From Candidatus Saccharicenans sp. (GTDB lineage: Bacteria > Acidobacteriota > Aminicenantia > Aminicenantales > Saccharicenantaceae): DNA of 64,000 bases. The translations under genes and the position numbers were made by a program. Position 1 is the stretch's first letter; each line of letters begins with the position of its first letter. Below, one piece after another: positions 49,817-58,633 of this stretch. The notes beneath the pieces were generated by a model. The model made no database searches. It was not told the origin of the DNA and saw nothing but the letters and a program-made list of their open reading frames with translations. The stretch spans positions 396,677-460,676 of the forward strand of contig JASEIU010000001.1 of NCBI GenBank assembly GCA_030017715.1. Direction: 5' to 3'.

Positions 49817-51379
49817 GTGGAGCGGCTGGAATCAACCGCCACAAGCCCGGATACGACCAGGCCCGATAAACCGCTCCTGAATTTGACGGAAATAAGCAAG
49901 AGTTTCGGCCATAATCCGGTCCTGGAGGCGGTGGATTTCGACCTGCAGGCGGGAGAGGTTCATGCCCTCCTGGGAGAGAACGGGGCCGGCAAAAGCACCC
50001 TGATAAAAATTCTTAGCGGCGCCTATAAGCCCGACAGCGGCCGGATGTTTATTTCGGGAATTGAATACCGTCCGACCGGTCCGCTCGACGGGCGCCGTCA
50101 GGGCATCGCGGTCATATACCAGGAACTGAACCTGGCCCCCCATCTGACAGTGGAAGAGAACATCATGCTCGGCCAGGAAGAATCAAGGTTCGGCCTGGTC
50201 GACAGGAAGAAAAACCGGGAGAAAATTAAAAAGGTGCTGGAGTTCCTGTGTCATCCGGAAATTTCTCCCGACATTCCCGTCCGAAAATTAACGGTCGGTG
50301 CCAGGCAGGTGGTGGAAATAGCCCGGGCCCTGGTCAGTCGAGCCCGTATCCTGGTGATGGATGAGCCGACCAGCAGCCTGTCCCAGGAGGACACCCGCCG
50401 CCTGTTTGAGATCATCAGGAAACTCCGGGCTGAGGGAACGGGCATAATTTACGTCAGCCATTTTCTGGAGGAAGTCCTGGAAATTGCCGACCGCTTCACT
50501 GTTCTGCGAGACGGCCGGGTGGCCGGCCGGGGCCTGATCAGGGAGACTTCGGTCGAAGAACTCATCCGTCTGATGATCGGCCGCCGGATTTCGGAACTTT
50601 TCCCGCGGCTACCCCATCAACCGGGAGAAATAATTCTGAGCTGCTCCGGCCTCCAGAGCGTCCGGATGAACCGCCCGGTCAACCTGGAACTCAGGCGCGG
50701 CGAGATTCTGGGGGTGGCCGGACTGGTGGGAGCCGGAAGGACAGAATTTCTGCGGGCGCTGTTTGGGCTGGATAAGCTGGAAAAAGGTCTGGCGGTGATG
50801 GACGGCCGAAAGTTCCGGCCCTCCTGCCCGGCCGTCAGCATCGGGCGGGGGCTGGGGATGCTGAGCGAAGACCGGCAGGTCGAGGGACTGGCGGTCAGGA
50901 TGAATCTGGTCGATAACCTGACTCTGAGCCGACTGAAGCCCTACGTCAGTTCCGGATTCCTCAGCGGTCGGAGACAGCGGGCGGCCGCTTCTGACTGGAT
51001 GAGGCGACTTGGGATCAGAGCCCGCACCCCGGAACAGAAGCTCTGGACCCTGTCGGGCGGCAACCAGCAGAAAGTGGCCCTGGCCCGGCTGCTGCACCAG
51101 GAGGCCGAAGTCTTTCTGCTGGATGAACCAACCCGGGGAATTGATGTTATGAGCAAAGCACAGATCTATGAGCTGATGGGGCGGCTGGCGGCGGATCATA
51201 AAGCGGTCATTTTTGTCAGCTCCTATCTTCCGGAATTGCTGGGAGTGGCCGACCGGATTGCCGTCTTCCATCGGGGGCAGCTGGTTGAGGTCCGTCCGGC
51301 ATCTGACTGGACCGAGGCCGAGCTGATGAAAGCCGCCGTCACCGGAAAAGAAAGCGAGGCGGTTGCCACAGGAGAATGA
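49817..51379 (+). CDS. Sugar ABC transporter ATP-binding protein (RbsA-like, two nucleotide-binding domains)
   Basis: 520 residues from GTG 49817 (GGGAAGG upstream). Domain 1: Walker A LLGENGAGKSTLIKIL, signature TVGARQVVEIARALV (variant, as in RbsA), Walker B ILVMDEPTSSLSQEDT. Domain 2: degenerate Walker A GLVGAGRTEFLRAL, signature LSGGNQQKVALARLLHQ and VFLLDEPTRGIDVMSKA. This is the carbohydrate-uptake class-2 ATPase type, energising import through the permease at 51376. The stop overlaps the permease start in ATGA. Confidence 0.94.
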   Translation: MERLESTATSPDTTRPDKPLLNLTEISKSFGHNPVLEAVDFDLQAGEVHALLGENGAGKSTLIKILSGAYKPDSGRMFISGIEYRPTGPLDGRRQGIAVIYQELNLAPHLTVEENIMLGQEESRFGLVDRKKNREKIKKVLEFLCHPEISPDIPVRKLTVGARQVVEIARALVSRARILVMDEPTSSLSQEDTRRLFEIIRKLRAEGTGIIYVSHFLEEVLEIADRFTVLRDGRVAGRGLIRETSVEELIRLMIGRRISELFPRLPHQPGEIILSCSGLQSVRMNRPVNLELRRGEILGVAGLVGAGRTEFLRALFGLDKLEKGLAVMDGRKFRPSCPAVSIGRGLGMLSEDRQVEGLAVRMNLVDNLTLSRLKPYVSSGFLSGRRQRAAASDWMRRLGIRARTPEQKLWTLSGGNQQKVALARLLHQEAEVFLLDEPTRGIDVMSKAQIYELMGRLAADHKAVIFVSSYLPELLGVADRIAVFHRGQLVEVRPASDWTEAELMKAAVTGKESEAVATGE

Positions 51380-52350
51380 CTTTGAAAATAAAAGGAAGCG
51401 GATTGAAGAAAGTTGCCGGTCTGGCCGGGCCGTTTATCGGACTGCTCCTGGTCATTTCCATCTTTTCCTTGATGCCGGAGGTCTCCGACCGTTTTCTTAA
51501 TCTGGCCAATATCAAGAGCGTGGCCACCCAGTCGGTAATCGTGGCCCTGTGCGCGCTGGGCATGACCCTGATCATAGTCAGCGGCGGGATTGACCTGTCG
51601 GCGGCTTCCAACCTGGCCCTGAGCTGCGTCCTGGTGGCCTATGCCATCAACCTGGGACTGCCGCCGTTGCTGGCCGCTCTGGTCGGGGTGGCCGCCGGGG
51701 GGACAGTCGGCTTTCTCAACGGATTCTTGATCACCAGACTGAAGCTGGTGCCTTTTATCGTCACCCTGGGCATGATGGGCATTGCCCGCGGCCTGGCCAA
51801 GTGGGTGGCCAGGAACCAGAAAATAGACGCTCCTTTGAGCTGGCTCAACGAACTTATGGTCAGGACTCCGAAGCCCTCCTGGCTGCTGGTTTCGCCCGGA
51901 ATCTGGATCATGATTATTCTTTCGCTGGTCATGGCCGTTCTGCTGAGGAAAACGGTCTTCGGCCGGCATTCCTTTGCCGTCGGTTCCAACGAACTGACAG
52001 CCAGGCTGTGCGGAGTCAGGACCGACCGGATCAAGGTCATAGTCTATACAATTTCCGGGCTGCTCTGCGGGCTGGCCGGAGTGATGGAATTTTCCCGGCT
52101 GACAGTGGGCGACCCGACAGTGGCCATGGGCCTGGAGCTGGACATAATCGCGGCTGTGGTCATAGGCGGGGGAAGCCTGAGCGGCGGCGAGGGCAGCATC
52201 CTGGGCACCCTGGTCGGGGTGTTCATAATGGCCTTTCTCCGCAACGGCTGCACCATGATGGGCTGGCCTAATTATTTTCAGGAAATAATCATCGGAGCCA
52301 TCATCATCGCCGCGGTTACCCTGGACCGGCTGCGCCACCGGCAGGAATGA
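51376..52350 (+). CDS. Sugar ABC transporter permease (RbsC-like)
   Basis: 324 residues, ATG overlapping the ATPase stop. About nine to ten transmembrane helices. Family motifs GMTLIIVSGGIDLSAASNLA, VPFIVTLGMMGIARGLA, FGRHSFAVGSNELTARLCGV (coupling region) and LDIIAAVVIGGGSLSGGEGS identify the BPD_transp_2 family. It forms the channel for the sugar bound by the upstream lipoprotein. Last gene of the operon; the Spy-like gene follows 78 bases later. Confidence 0.94.
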   Translation: MTLKIKGSGLKKVAGLAGPFIGLLLVISIFSLMPEVSDRFLNLANIKSVATQSVIVALCALGMTLIIVSGGIDLSAASNLALSCVLVAYAINLGLPPLLAALVGVAAGGTVGFLNGFLITRLKLVPFIVTLGMMGIARGLAKWVARNQKIDAPLSWLNELMVRTPKPSWLLVSPGIWIMIILSLVMAVLLRKTVFGRHSFAVGSNELTARLCGVRTDRIKVIVYTISGLLCGLAGVMEFSRLTVGDPTVAMGLELDIIAAVVIGGGSLSGGEGSILGTLVGVFIMAFLRNGCTMMGWPNYFQEIIIGAIIIAAVTLDRLRHRQE

Positions 52351-52428
52351 TTTTTCCAAGGAATTGCCGCCGGCTCTGTCTAATATTGATGAACCATGAG
52401 AAAGAAATTTGAGACAGGAGGAAATAAA

Positions 52429-52956
52429 ATGAAGAACAAAACCTTGCCGGTTCTCATGATGATCATTTTTGTCGGTATGCTGCTGGCGGCCAGCTTAAAT
52501 GCCCAGCCGGCATTCGGGCGGAGGATGATGGGACAGGGCGCAGGCGCCGGCCATCAGCTCTTGAAGGATGCCCTGCAGTTGACTCCCGAACAGGAAAAGA
52601 AACTGGAAGAGTTCCGTAAGGCCCGCCTGGAGGAAGCCAGAGCCCACCAGGAAAAGATGGCCAAACTACGCCAGGAGTTCAGGAAGCTTGTGGAGGATCC
52701 CGGGGCCAATGAGAAGAAGGTCAACAGCCTGATAGACGAAATGTCGAAGCTGAGGGCCGAGCGGATGAAAGCTATGTTCAAGAACAGAAAAGAATGGGAA
52801 AAAATCCTTACTCCCGAACAGCTTAAAAAACTGGAAGAATACAGAAAAGACTTCAGGCTGCGCCGGGATCTGTTCATGGGACCAGGGGGCCGGATGGGCG
52901 TCAGAGGAAAGATGCTTATGCGCCACTGGAGGCCAATGGGCTTCTTCTGGTGGTAA
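52429..52956 (+). CDS. Spy/CpxP-like periplasmic protein (heavy-metal-sensor-like)
   Basis: ATG 52429 chosen for ACAGGAGGAAATAAA; 11 earlier codons lack a site. 175 residues: signal peptide ~1-25, then the LTPEQEKKLEEFRKARLEEA and ILTPEQLKKLEEYRKDFRLR pair (LTxxQ motifs) that define Spy/CpxP chaperones, with a long Lys/Glu/Met-rich helix between and a Met/Arg/Gly-rich C-terminus (MGPGGRMGVRGKMLMRHW). Such proteins bind unfolded periplasmic proteins or metals under envelope stress. Ends at a strong terminator. Confidence 0.85.
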   Translation: MKNKTLPVLMMIIFVGMLLAASLNAQPAFGRRMMGQGAGAGHQLLKDALQLTPEQEKKLEEFRKARLEEARAHQEKMAKLRQEFRKLVEDPGANEKKVNSLIDEMSKLRAERMKAMFKNRKEWEKILTPEQLKKLEEYRKDFRLRRDLFMGPGGRMGVRGKMLMRHWRPMGFFWW

Positions 52957-52989
52957 GCCCACAACCGGTTGATTTAAGCAACCGAATCA

Positions 52990-53025
52990 GGGGGCGGCCG
53001 CGTCCGGCGCCCCCTTTTTTATTTT
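52990..53025 (+). terminator. Rho-independent terminator
   Basis: GGGGGCG (52990-52996), loop, CGCCCCC (53008-53014), TTTTTTATTTTATT. It ends the sugar ABC/Spy region. Confidence 0.9.
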
Positions 53026-53299
53026 ATTCTTTGTATGTTCCAATTTAAGACACCGGCTTGCTCTTCCAGCGCCAGTGCCGGTAGAATCAGGTGGAAGTTC
53101 TCCCGGCAGAAGCCCCGAGCATCCGGATTAATCAAACCAGGAGAAGCTCGCCGGGACCGGCAAATCACAGGGTTCCAGAAATCTTTTTTTCTGCTCTTAA
53201 ATGAGCCGGCTCTGTTTTTATGTCGTCTTATTAGCGTCATAAATTTTAATTTCCGGAAGCCATTTCTCATCACCTCAGCGATGTTAGTAGGGAGTTTGT
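53026..53299. other. Upstream region of the sigma-54-dependent gene, no gene recognised
   Basis: Short frames only. A sharply structured enhancer-like site and a -24/-12 promoter follow and are annotated separately. Confidence 0.5.
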
Positions 53300-53337
53300 T
53301 GTCCTGTTTTCAGGACAGGATTGGATTCGACAGGACA
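53300..53337 (+). promoter_or_regulatory. Palindromic enhancer-binding site (UAS) with a third half-site
   Basis: TGTCCTG (53300-53306), TTTT, CAGGACA (53311-53317) is a perfect 7-bp dyad; a further CAGGACA is at 53331-53337. Centred ~85 bases before the expected start, a typical position for a sigma-54 activator. Confidence 0.7.
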
Positions 53338-53366
53338 TCCGGCTTCGGCTCTCTGCCTGTCAATAC

Positions 53367-53382
53367 TGGCACAATTATTGCA
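53367..53382 (+). promoter_or_regulatory. Sigma-54 (-24/-12) promoter
   Basis: TGGCACAATTATTGCA matches TGGCAC-N5-TTGC exactly, with correct spacing between GG and GC. The predicted start is about 15 bases before ATG 53409. Confidence 0.85.
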
Positions 53383-53408
53383 CTTTAGTGGGGTGAAAGG
53401 AGAAGAAG

Positions 53409-55439
53409 ATGAGAAAAGAAGCTTTGATTGGCCTGGCGGCCACGGTCCTTTTCTTCTTCTCAGGCGCCATTGCGGCCGATGAATCTTATTATTCCGGCTC
53501 CTTTGCCCGGTTGAGTTATGTGCAGGGTGATGTTCGGGTTGACAGGGGGCAGGAGCTGGGCATCGAGTCCGGCGAAGTCAATTTCGTCCTGACCGCCGGA
53601 GATAAATTGTTGACCGGAGACGGGCTGGCCGAGGTCGGCTTCGGTCATAACAACTACCTGCGAATCGGCAGCTATTCTCTGGCGGAGATGGTCAGACTGC
53701 CGGAGTCGGGTTATGACGACCTTTCTCTTCACCTCCACCGGGGCAGATTTTATTTCAGGGTCAGCTCGCTGCCCGGAGAAAAAAGCTTCGGCCTCCATAC
53801 TCCGGATGCTTCTTTTTACCTTCTGGAAGAAGGTCTGTACCGATTCGAAATTGATGAAGAGGGGCGGACTGAAGCGGCGGTTGTGGAAGGTCGGCTGGAA
53901 GCCGCCGGGCAGGAAGAGTCCGTTGTTCTGAGCCGGGGAGATTCGGTAACGGCAGAGAATGGTTACCTGATGGATTCCGGAGGGTATCGTCTTTCCGACG
54001 ACAATTTTGAGCGCTGGAATGAGAGGCGGGAGGAGCAGCTGGCCAGGGCCGTCTATGTCGCCGATTCCTATCTCCCGGAAGAGATAAGAGAGTACGAACC
54101 CGAGCTGGCCGCCCACGGCCGCTGGGTTTACGAACGTCCCTACGGTTATGTCTGGGTTCCCGTGGTTACTTACGTTGACTGGCGGCCCTATCTTTACGGG
54201 CGCTGGGTCTGGTATCCGCGCCTTGGCTGGACCTGGATTTCAGCCGAACCCTGGGGCTGGACGGTCTATCATTATGGCCGCTGGCACTGGCGTCTGGGCC
54301 TGGGCTGGTACTGGATCCCGACGGTGCACTGGGGCCCGGCCTGGGTGCACTGGTACTGGGATTCGGACATCGTCGCCTGGTGTCCGCTTGGCTACTGGAA
54401 CCGGCCGGTGGTAATAATCAATAATCATTTCTATGACCGGTATGGCGACCCGTTCGTTCCGGTTCATTCCCGGTCCCTGGTGATGGTCAGGAAAAATCAG
54501 CTGCAGGCTCCTCATCATTCCAGGACGCTGCTCAGGCCTGAAGCTCTCAGAGGAGTGGACAGGATCAGGCTCCAGGCCCGTCAGCCCGAGATTAAGCCTG
54601 TGGTCGGCAACACCCTGAAAGCGCCCGGTTTGAGAACCGGGTCTTCTATGGTCAGAGAGCATAACCCGAACGGCCTGAAACGTCTTTCCGCTTCGCAGCT
54701 CAGGTCGACAGAGAAGGCCGGCTCGGGCGGTCGGCTGTCTGGGGGCCTTTCTTCCGGCCAGCTGAGAAGGGAAGGCCAGGCAGACGTCCGGCAACCTGAG
54801 AAGGCCGGGTCCATAAGAACTTATGCTCCTTCTTCTCGAAATAGTTCCGTCGGTTCCAGGTCGGGCTCCGACCGGGCCCCAACGAGAATTTCCGGTGATC
54901 ATCAGCGCCAGACTGCCAGCCGCGGTGACGACTCCCGGCTGAGAATTGATGACAGCCACAGGCGACCGGTGTCCGAACAGAATCATTTCCGACAAGTAAA
55001 ACCCGACCAGGATTCACGGTTGCGGACGGGAATCGAGCCCGGGCAGTCAGCGGTCAGGGAAAACCGACCGCCGGCGCGCCCGTCGGCTGAACGGCGTGGT
55101 CACATAAAGGAAAGACCGGCTTCGTCTTACCAGTCCCGTTCTCCACGTGTTCCTCCCAGGCCGGTTGATACCGAGCGGAACTCCGGGCAATCCTCTTCCT
55201 CGTCCAGGAATTCCGGTCTGAGGGAAAGCAAGCAGAGCCAGGAAGGGAAATTATCCTATAATTTGCCTTCTTTATCGCCTCCCGATGGATCATCTTCTGT
55301 CAGAAAAAGCAACCACCAACAGGAACGGCCGGCTGCCGTTTCTCCCGACGCCGGAGCTCGCTCCCGGTCTTCCGGAACTCAATCCTCTTCCGGTTCCAGC
55401 TCCCGCGCCGGTCATTCCGTCAGGAAAAAGAACGGCTGA
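53409..55439 (+). CDS. FecR-domain and DUF6600 exported protein with long disordered tail
   Basis: 676 residues, ATG after AAAGGAGAAGAAG. Signal peptide ~1-22. Residues ~30-190 form a FecR-type beta domain (RLSYVQGDVRVDRGQEL, LLTGDGLAEVGFGHNNYLRI, EGLYRFEIDEEGRTEAAVVE). Residues ~230-345 are a Trp/Tyr-rich DUF6600 repeat region (GRWVYERPYGYVWVPVV, GRWVWYPRLGWTWISAEPWG, HYGRWHWRLGLGWYWIP). The last ~290 residues are Ser/Arg/Pro/Gln-rich and look unfolded. No enzymatic site. The extracellular aromatic repeats suggest binding to glycans or surface structures, but this is inference. Controlled by a textbook sigma-54 promoter and palindromic enhancer site. Confidence 0.85.
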   Translation: MRKEALIGLAATVLFFFSGAIAADESYYSGSFARLSYVQGDVRVDRGQELGIESGEVNFVLTAGDKLLTGDGLAEVGFGHNNYLRIGSYSLAEMVRLPESGYDDLSLHLHRGRFYFRVSSLPGEKSFGLHTPDASFYLLEEGLYRFEIDEEGRTEAAVVEGRLEAAGQEESVVLSRGDSVTAENGYLMDSGGYRLSDDNFERWNERREEQLARAVYVADSYLPEEIREYEPELAAHGRWVYERPYGYVWVPVVTYVDWRPYLYGRWVWYPRLGWTWISAEPWGWTVYHYGRWHWRLGLGWYWIPTVHWGPAWVHWYWDSDIVAWCPLGYWNRPVVIINNHFYDRYGDPFVPVHSRSLVMVRKNQLQAPHHSRTLLRPEALRGVDRIRLQARQPEIKPVVGNTLKAPGLRTGSSMVREHNPNGLKRLSASQLRSTEKAGSGGRLSGGLSSGQLRREGQADVRQPEKAGSIRTYAPSSRNSSVGSRSGSDRAPTRISGDHQRQTASRGDDSRLRIDDSHRRPVSEQNHFRQVKPDQDSRLRTGIEPGQSAVRENRPPARPSAERRGHIKERPASSYQSRSPRVPPRPVDTERNSGQSSSSSRNSGLRESKQSQEGKLSYNLPSLSPPDGSSSVRKSNHQQERPAAVSPDAGARSRSSGTQSSSGSSSRAGHSVRKKNG

Positions 55440-55577
55440 GCTCAAGCCGGAATTTTTTTTCTTTACTTTTATCAAAATCAATGGTATAAAGATTCCTTCC
55501 TGTTGCCGCGAATGCGGACGGGCGGAAGAATACCAATAGGCTTTTAAGTCTTAGATAAAGAAATGGAGGTATTGGAG

Positions 55578-56300
55578 ATGGTTTTCCGGAAAAATGGACT
55601 TCTGTCATTCGTTATTATTGCCAGCGTAATAATTCTGGTTTCGGCAGTGGCTTTCGGTCAGCAAACCCAGTCTCAGCCCCAGACCAAAGATTACGAGGGC
55701 ACGGTAAAAGCGGCTGTGGCGCATTATCTTTATATCCCCCAGGCCCAGGGACTTGACATCTTTGTCGCCGGCAGCGTCCAGGGCGGCCTGGAAAATCTGG
55801 TCGGCAAAGAGGTCAGGGTTAAGGCCAGCCCCATAGCCGATAAACCCAACCTGATTCTGGCCGAGTCGATCGAAATCAAAGAAGGCGCCGCCTACACCAG
55901 TGTTTACACCCGGTCGGCTGAACCTGATTTTGCCGGTTATCTGAGCCCTCACGACCGCGAAGGTTATGCCGCCCTGAATATTACCAATATAAATAAGCCC
56001 GAAGAGTGGGAAGGCAAGGAAAAGGTGAAGGTTTACGGGAAGCTCCAGACATCGAAGGTTAAAGAGGGCGGCCAGGAGAAAGAAGTGACTCACATCGTCC
56101 TGACCGATAAAAAAGGCAAAGAAATCGGGCGGGTCATTGTCAACGGTCTTTCGGATTATGCCAATTTCTATCTGAAGAAGCTCAGACTGTTCGATAAGTT
56201 CTGGTTTTACCTTGAGGTCACCGACCAGGTGGACAAAAGAGTCAGAGCCAGAACCAGAGAACTTTTCTCCGGCAACGTGGTTTTCGTCGGGCTGTTTTAA
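55578..56300 (+). CDS. Exported protein of unknown function
   Basis: ATG 55578 is chosen because GGAGG lies 8 bases upstream; ATG 55563 has no site. 240 residues with signal peptide ~1-25 (LLSFVIIASVIILVSAVAFG). The mature part is beta-rich: DYEGTVKAAVAHYLYIPQAQ, LENLVGKEVRVKASPI, KVKVYGKLQTSKVKEG and ITHIVLTDKKGKEI-like strands suggest one or two OB/SH3-type barrels. No motif I can name. It is 138 bases after the FecR/DUF6600 gene and ends at a terminator, so it may share its sigma-54 transcript. Confidence 0.7.
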   Translation: MVFRKNGLLSFVIIASVIILVSAVAFGQQTQSQPQTKDYEGTVKAAVAHYLYIPQAQGLDIFVAGSVQGGLENLVGKEVRVKASPIADKPNLILAESIEIKEGAAYTSVYTRSAEPDFAGYLSPHDREGYAALNITNINKPEEWEGKEKVKVYGKLQTSKVKEGGQEKEVTHIVLTDKKGKEIGRVIVNGLSDYANFYLKKLRLFDKFWFYLEVTDQVDKRVRARTRELFSGNVVFVGLF

Positions 56301-56330
56301 TTAGATTAAGGCTTCGGACTGAATTAGAGC

Positions 56331-56359
56331 GGGGGAGCGTTAAGCTCCCCCTTTTTTTA
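56331..56359 (+). terminator. Rho-independent terminator
   Basis: GGGGGAGC (56331-56338), loop GTTAA, GCTCCCCC (56344-56351), TTTTTTTA. Perfect 8-bp stem. Confidence 0.95.
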
Positions 56360-56386
56360 TTAAAATCAGTCGGCGGTCCGGGGAGC

Positions 56387-58051
56387 TCAGATTTTTCGTA
56401 TGATTTCACCGAGGCTGAAGATGGTCTCTACCGGATGACCCACAAACCGCAGGGACATGATCTCCCGGCCTTTTTGCTTCAGGGCAGCGAAATCGGCCAG
56501 AGCCTGGGCCATAAAAAGCTGCTTAAATGAACCGGCCAGGGCCGGGGAACCTGGCAGAGAGGGGATGGCCAGGTCAACCGGGTCGTCATCTATCAGGCCG
56601 AGGAATTTTCCCCGGCCGGCATCTCCCTTGAAGAGCTGTCCGGTGGAATGGAGATAGGCCGGTCCGTAGTTCCAGAGACAGGGCAAGTGGAATTTTTCCG
56701 AAAATTGCCGGGCCAGGTTGTCCAGGGCTATGTCCAGGTTGCCGCCGGGGGCCAGGAAACAGAGAAGGGCCAGGTAACCGGGCCGGAAGTTTTTATCTTC
56801 GAAATATGACTTCAGCTGTGCGGCCAGAAGCTCTCGGTCGGCGGACAGCAGACCGGATTCGGTCGAACTCGGGGTTCCGGAGGCCAGAAGTTCTCTGGTC
56901 TTTTTCTTGGTCAGTTCCACATCGGGCTGGTCGAAGGGATTTATGCCCAGAAAATAGCCGGCGACGGCAGTGGCCAGCTCCCAGAGATAAAAATGAGCGG
57001 CCAGTTCTTCCCGGGCCAAGGAAATCTGGATGACCGGCTGTCCGGACGCCTTCAGCTTTTCCAGCCTGTCCTGCCAGAAAATATCAGGCTGTGATTCGAG
57101 CTCGTAAAATATGAGCAACCTGTCCAGGCCGTAGCTGTCTTCCGAAACCGGCAAATTTTCCAGGATCGGCAGGATCCCTTTTCCTTCCTTCCCGGTGCTT
57201 TCAGCCACCAGCTGCTCCAGCCAGCGTCCGAGGCTTCTTAATGGCGACGGAAGAAGCAGAGTCAACTTATCCCGCCCGGCCCTGAACATTACTCCCAGAA
57301 TGCTGCCCAGAACCAGTCCGGGATGGACCGGCTCTCCCCGGCGGAGCTGCTGATAACTGCCTGAAGCCGGTGCGAGAAATTTATCGAGGTCCAGGCCCAT
57401 CAGGGCAGCCGGAAAGAGTCCGAAGGGGGACAGGGCTGAAAAACGGCCGCCGATGTCCGGGAAACCGTTGACGGTCAGGCTGAAGCCCAGCTCTCCGGCC
57501 AGCTTTTCCAGAGGAGTTCCGGGGTCGGTTATGGCCACAAAATTTTTCCCGGCCTGGGGGCCGCGAATTTCGATTTGCCGGGAGTAGAAATAATTCAAAA
57601 GGCTCAGGGTTTCGGCCGTGGTGCCGCTCTTGGATGACACCAGAAAAAGCGGCCGGCAATCCTTAGCCAGAGCAGCTTCCGCAACGGCTTGCACCGCTCC
57701 GGGACTGGTTGAATCCAGCATCAGTAGACGGGGCCAGCCCGGGCGGGAGCCGATTATCTGGCTTATAGCTTCTGGAGCCAGACTGGAGCCGCCCATTCCC
57801 AGGAGAATCAGCAGGTCGGTCCCGGCTGACCTGATTTTTTCTGCCTGATGCCTGTAATCCTGGAGCAGGCGGTTCATCCGAAGCGGACTGTCCAGCCAGC
57901 CCAGCCGGCTGGAGATTTCCCGGTCCTGTTCCTGCCAGAGGCTGTGGTCCTTTCTCAACAGTCGCCCCGAAAAATTGACCCTTTGAATTTCGTCCAGAGC
58001 GGAGCGGATGTCTTTTTGCCAGAGGTCAAGGTTGTGGGTTTCAAACTTCAT
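56387..58051 (-). CDS. pgi: Glucose-6-phosphate isomerase
   Basis: 554 residues from ATG 58051. Two SIS-type sugar isomerase domains: ILLGMGGSSLAPEAISQIIG, then the phosphate-binding SSKSGTTAETLSLLNYFY, the signature GGRFSALSPFGLFPAALMGL, and late TVEL/KKKT and catalytic-Lys region. It resembles the isomerase half of bifunctional transaldolase/isomerase proteins more than short Pgi. It interconverts glucose-6-phosphate and fructose-6-phosphate in glycolysis and gluconeogenesis. Its minus-strand -10 TATAAT is only six bases before the ATG and there is no ribosome site, so a leaderless mRNA is likely. Monocistronic. Confidence 0.9.
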   Translation of the reverse strand: MKFETHNLDLWQKDIRSALDEIQRVNFSGRLLRKDHSLWQEQDREISSRLGWLDSPLRMNRLLQDYRHQAEKIRSAGTDLLILLGMGGSSLAPEAISQIIGSRPGWPRLLMLDSTSPGAVQAVAEAALAKDCRPLFLVSSKSGTTAETLSLLNYFYSRQIEIRGPQAGKNFVAITDPGTPLEKLAGELGFSLTVNGFPDIGGRFSALSPFGLFPAALMGLDLDKFLAPASGSYQQLRRGEPVHPGLVLGSILGVMFRAGRDKLTLLLPSPLRSLGRWLEQLVAESTGKEGKGILPILENLPVSEDSYGLDRLLIFYELESQPDIFWQDRLEKLKASGQPVIQISLAREELAAHFYLWELATAVAGYFLGINPFDQPDVELTKKKTRELLASGTPSSTESGLLSADRELLAAQLKSYFEDKNFRPGYLALLCFLAPGGNLDIALDNLARQFSEKFHLPCLWNYGPAYLHSTGQLFKGDAGRGKFLGLIDDDPVDLAIPSLPGSPALAGSFKQLFMAQALADFAALKQKGREIMSLRFVGHPVETIFSLGEIIRKI

Positions 58052-58057
58052 ACTGGA

Positions 58058-58063
58058 ATTATA
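58058..58063 (-). promoter_or_regulatory. -10 element of pgi, leaderless arrangement
   Basis: TATAAT on the minus strand, six bases upstream of ATG 58051. A -35 is not clear (CATAAA at the right distance). Confidence 0.45.
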
Positions 58064-58165
58064 CTATAAAGGCCGCATTTTTATGGCCAGCAGATTGCTT
58101 GATTTTTTCTGGCCAAAATTATATCTATTCCCCCGGAGTTCGAATTCAAGGAGGAAGACTGAAAT

Positions 58166-58585
58166 ATGTTATCAAGGAAGTGCTTTCTTCTGACGTTGAC
58201 CATGCTGTTGATTTTCTTTTCTGGATTGGTAACGGCTCAGGAAAAGCCGGCGGTAAAGCCGGAAGACCTGGTCGGCGATTGGGAATTGACGGTTGAGGCC
58301 GGGGAAATGGTCATCACCCTGAAACTGACCCTGGCTCTGGAGAACGGAGTGCTGGGCGGAAAGATTTCGGAAGCCTACGGAACTTTCGCCGAGATGCCGG
58401 TGGCCGACCTCAAGGTTGAAGACTGCAGCCTGAGTTTTAATCTTACCGTGCCTTCGCCGCCGGACGGAATGACCCGGACCTGGACTTTTGAACTTCAGGC
58501 CAGCGGCGAGGATCTGAGCGGCCTGGTTTATAATAACGATGTTCAGGTTTCGGTTCCGGTCAGGGGCAAAAAGCTCAGCGGCTGA
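58166..58585 (+). CDS. Small exported beta-barrel-like protein, unknown function
   Basis: 139 residues, ATG 58166 after AAGGAGGAAGACTGAAAT. Signal peptide ~1-24 (FLLTLTMLLIFFSGLVTAQ). The mature protein opens VGDWELTVEAGEMVITLKLT and continues with regularly alternating strands (LENGVLGGKISEAYG, LSFNLTVPSPPDGM, WTFELQASGEDLSGLVY), the pattern of small lipocalin-like proteins that start with a GDW motif. No catalytic residues. The GxW start and length fit a periplasmic carrier, but the ligand is unknown. Confidence 0.7.
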   Translation: MLSRKCFLLTLTMLLIFFSGLVTAQEKPAVKPEDLVGDWELTVEAGEMVITLKLTLALENGVLGGKISEAYGTFAEMPVADLKVEDCSLSFNLTVPSPPDGMTRTWTFELQASGEDLSGLVYNNDVQVSVPVRGKKLSG

Positions 58586-58633
58586 CCTTTGTTTTAAGAG
58601 ACCGGAGCAGGTTGTTAATTTTTTTGGCAGCTT

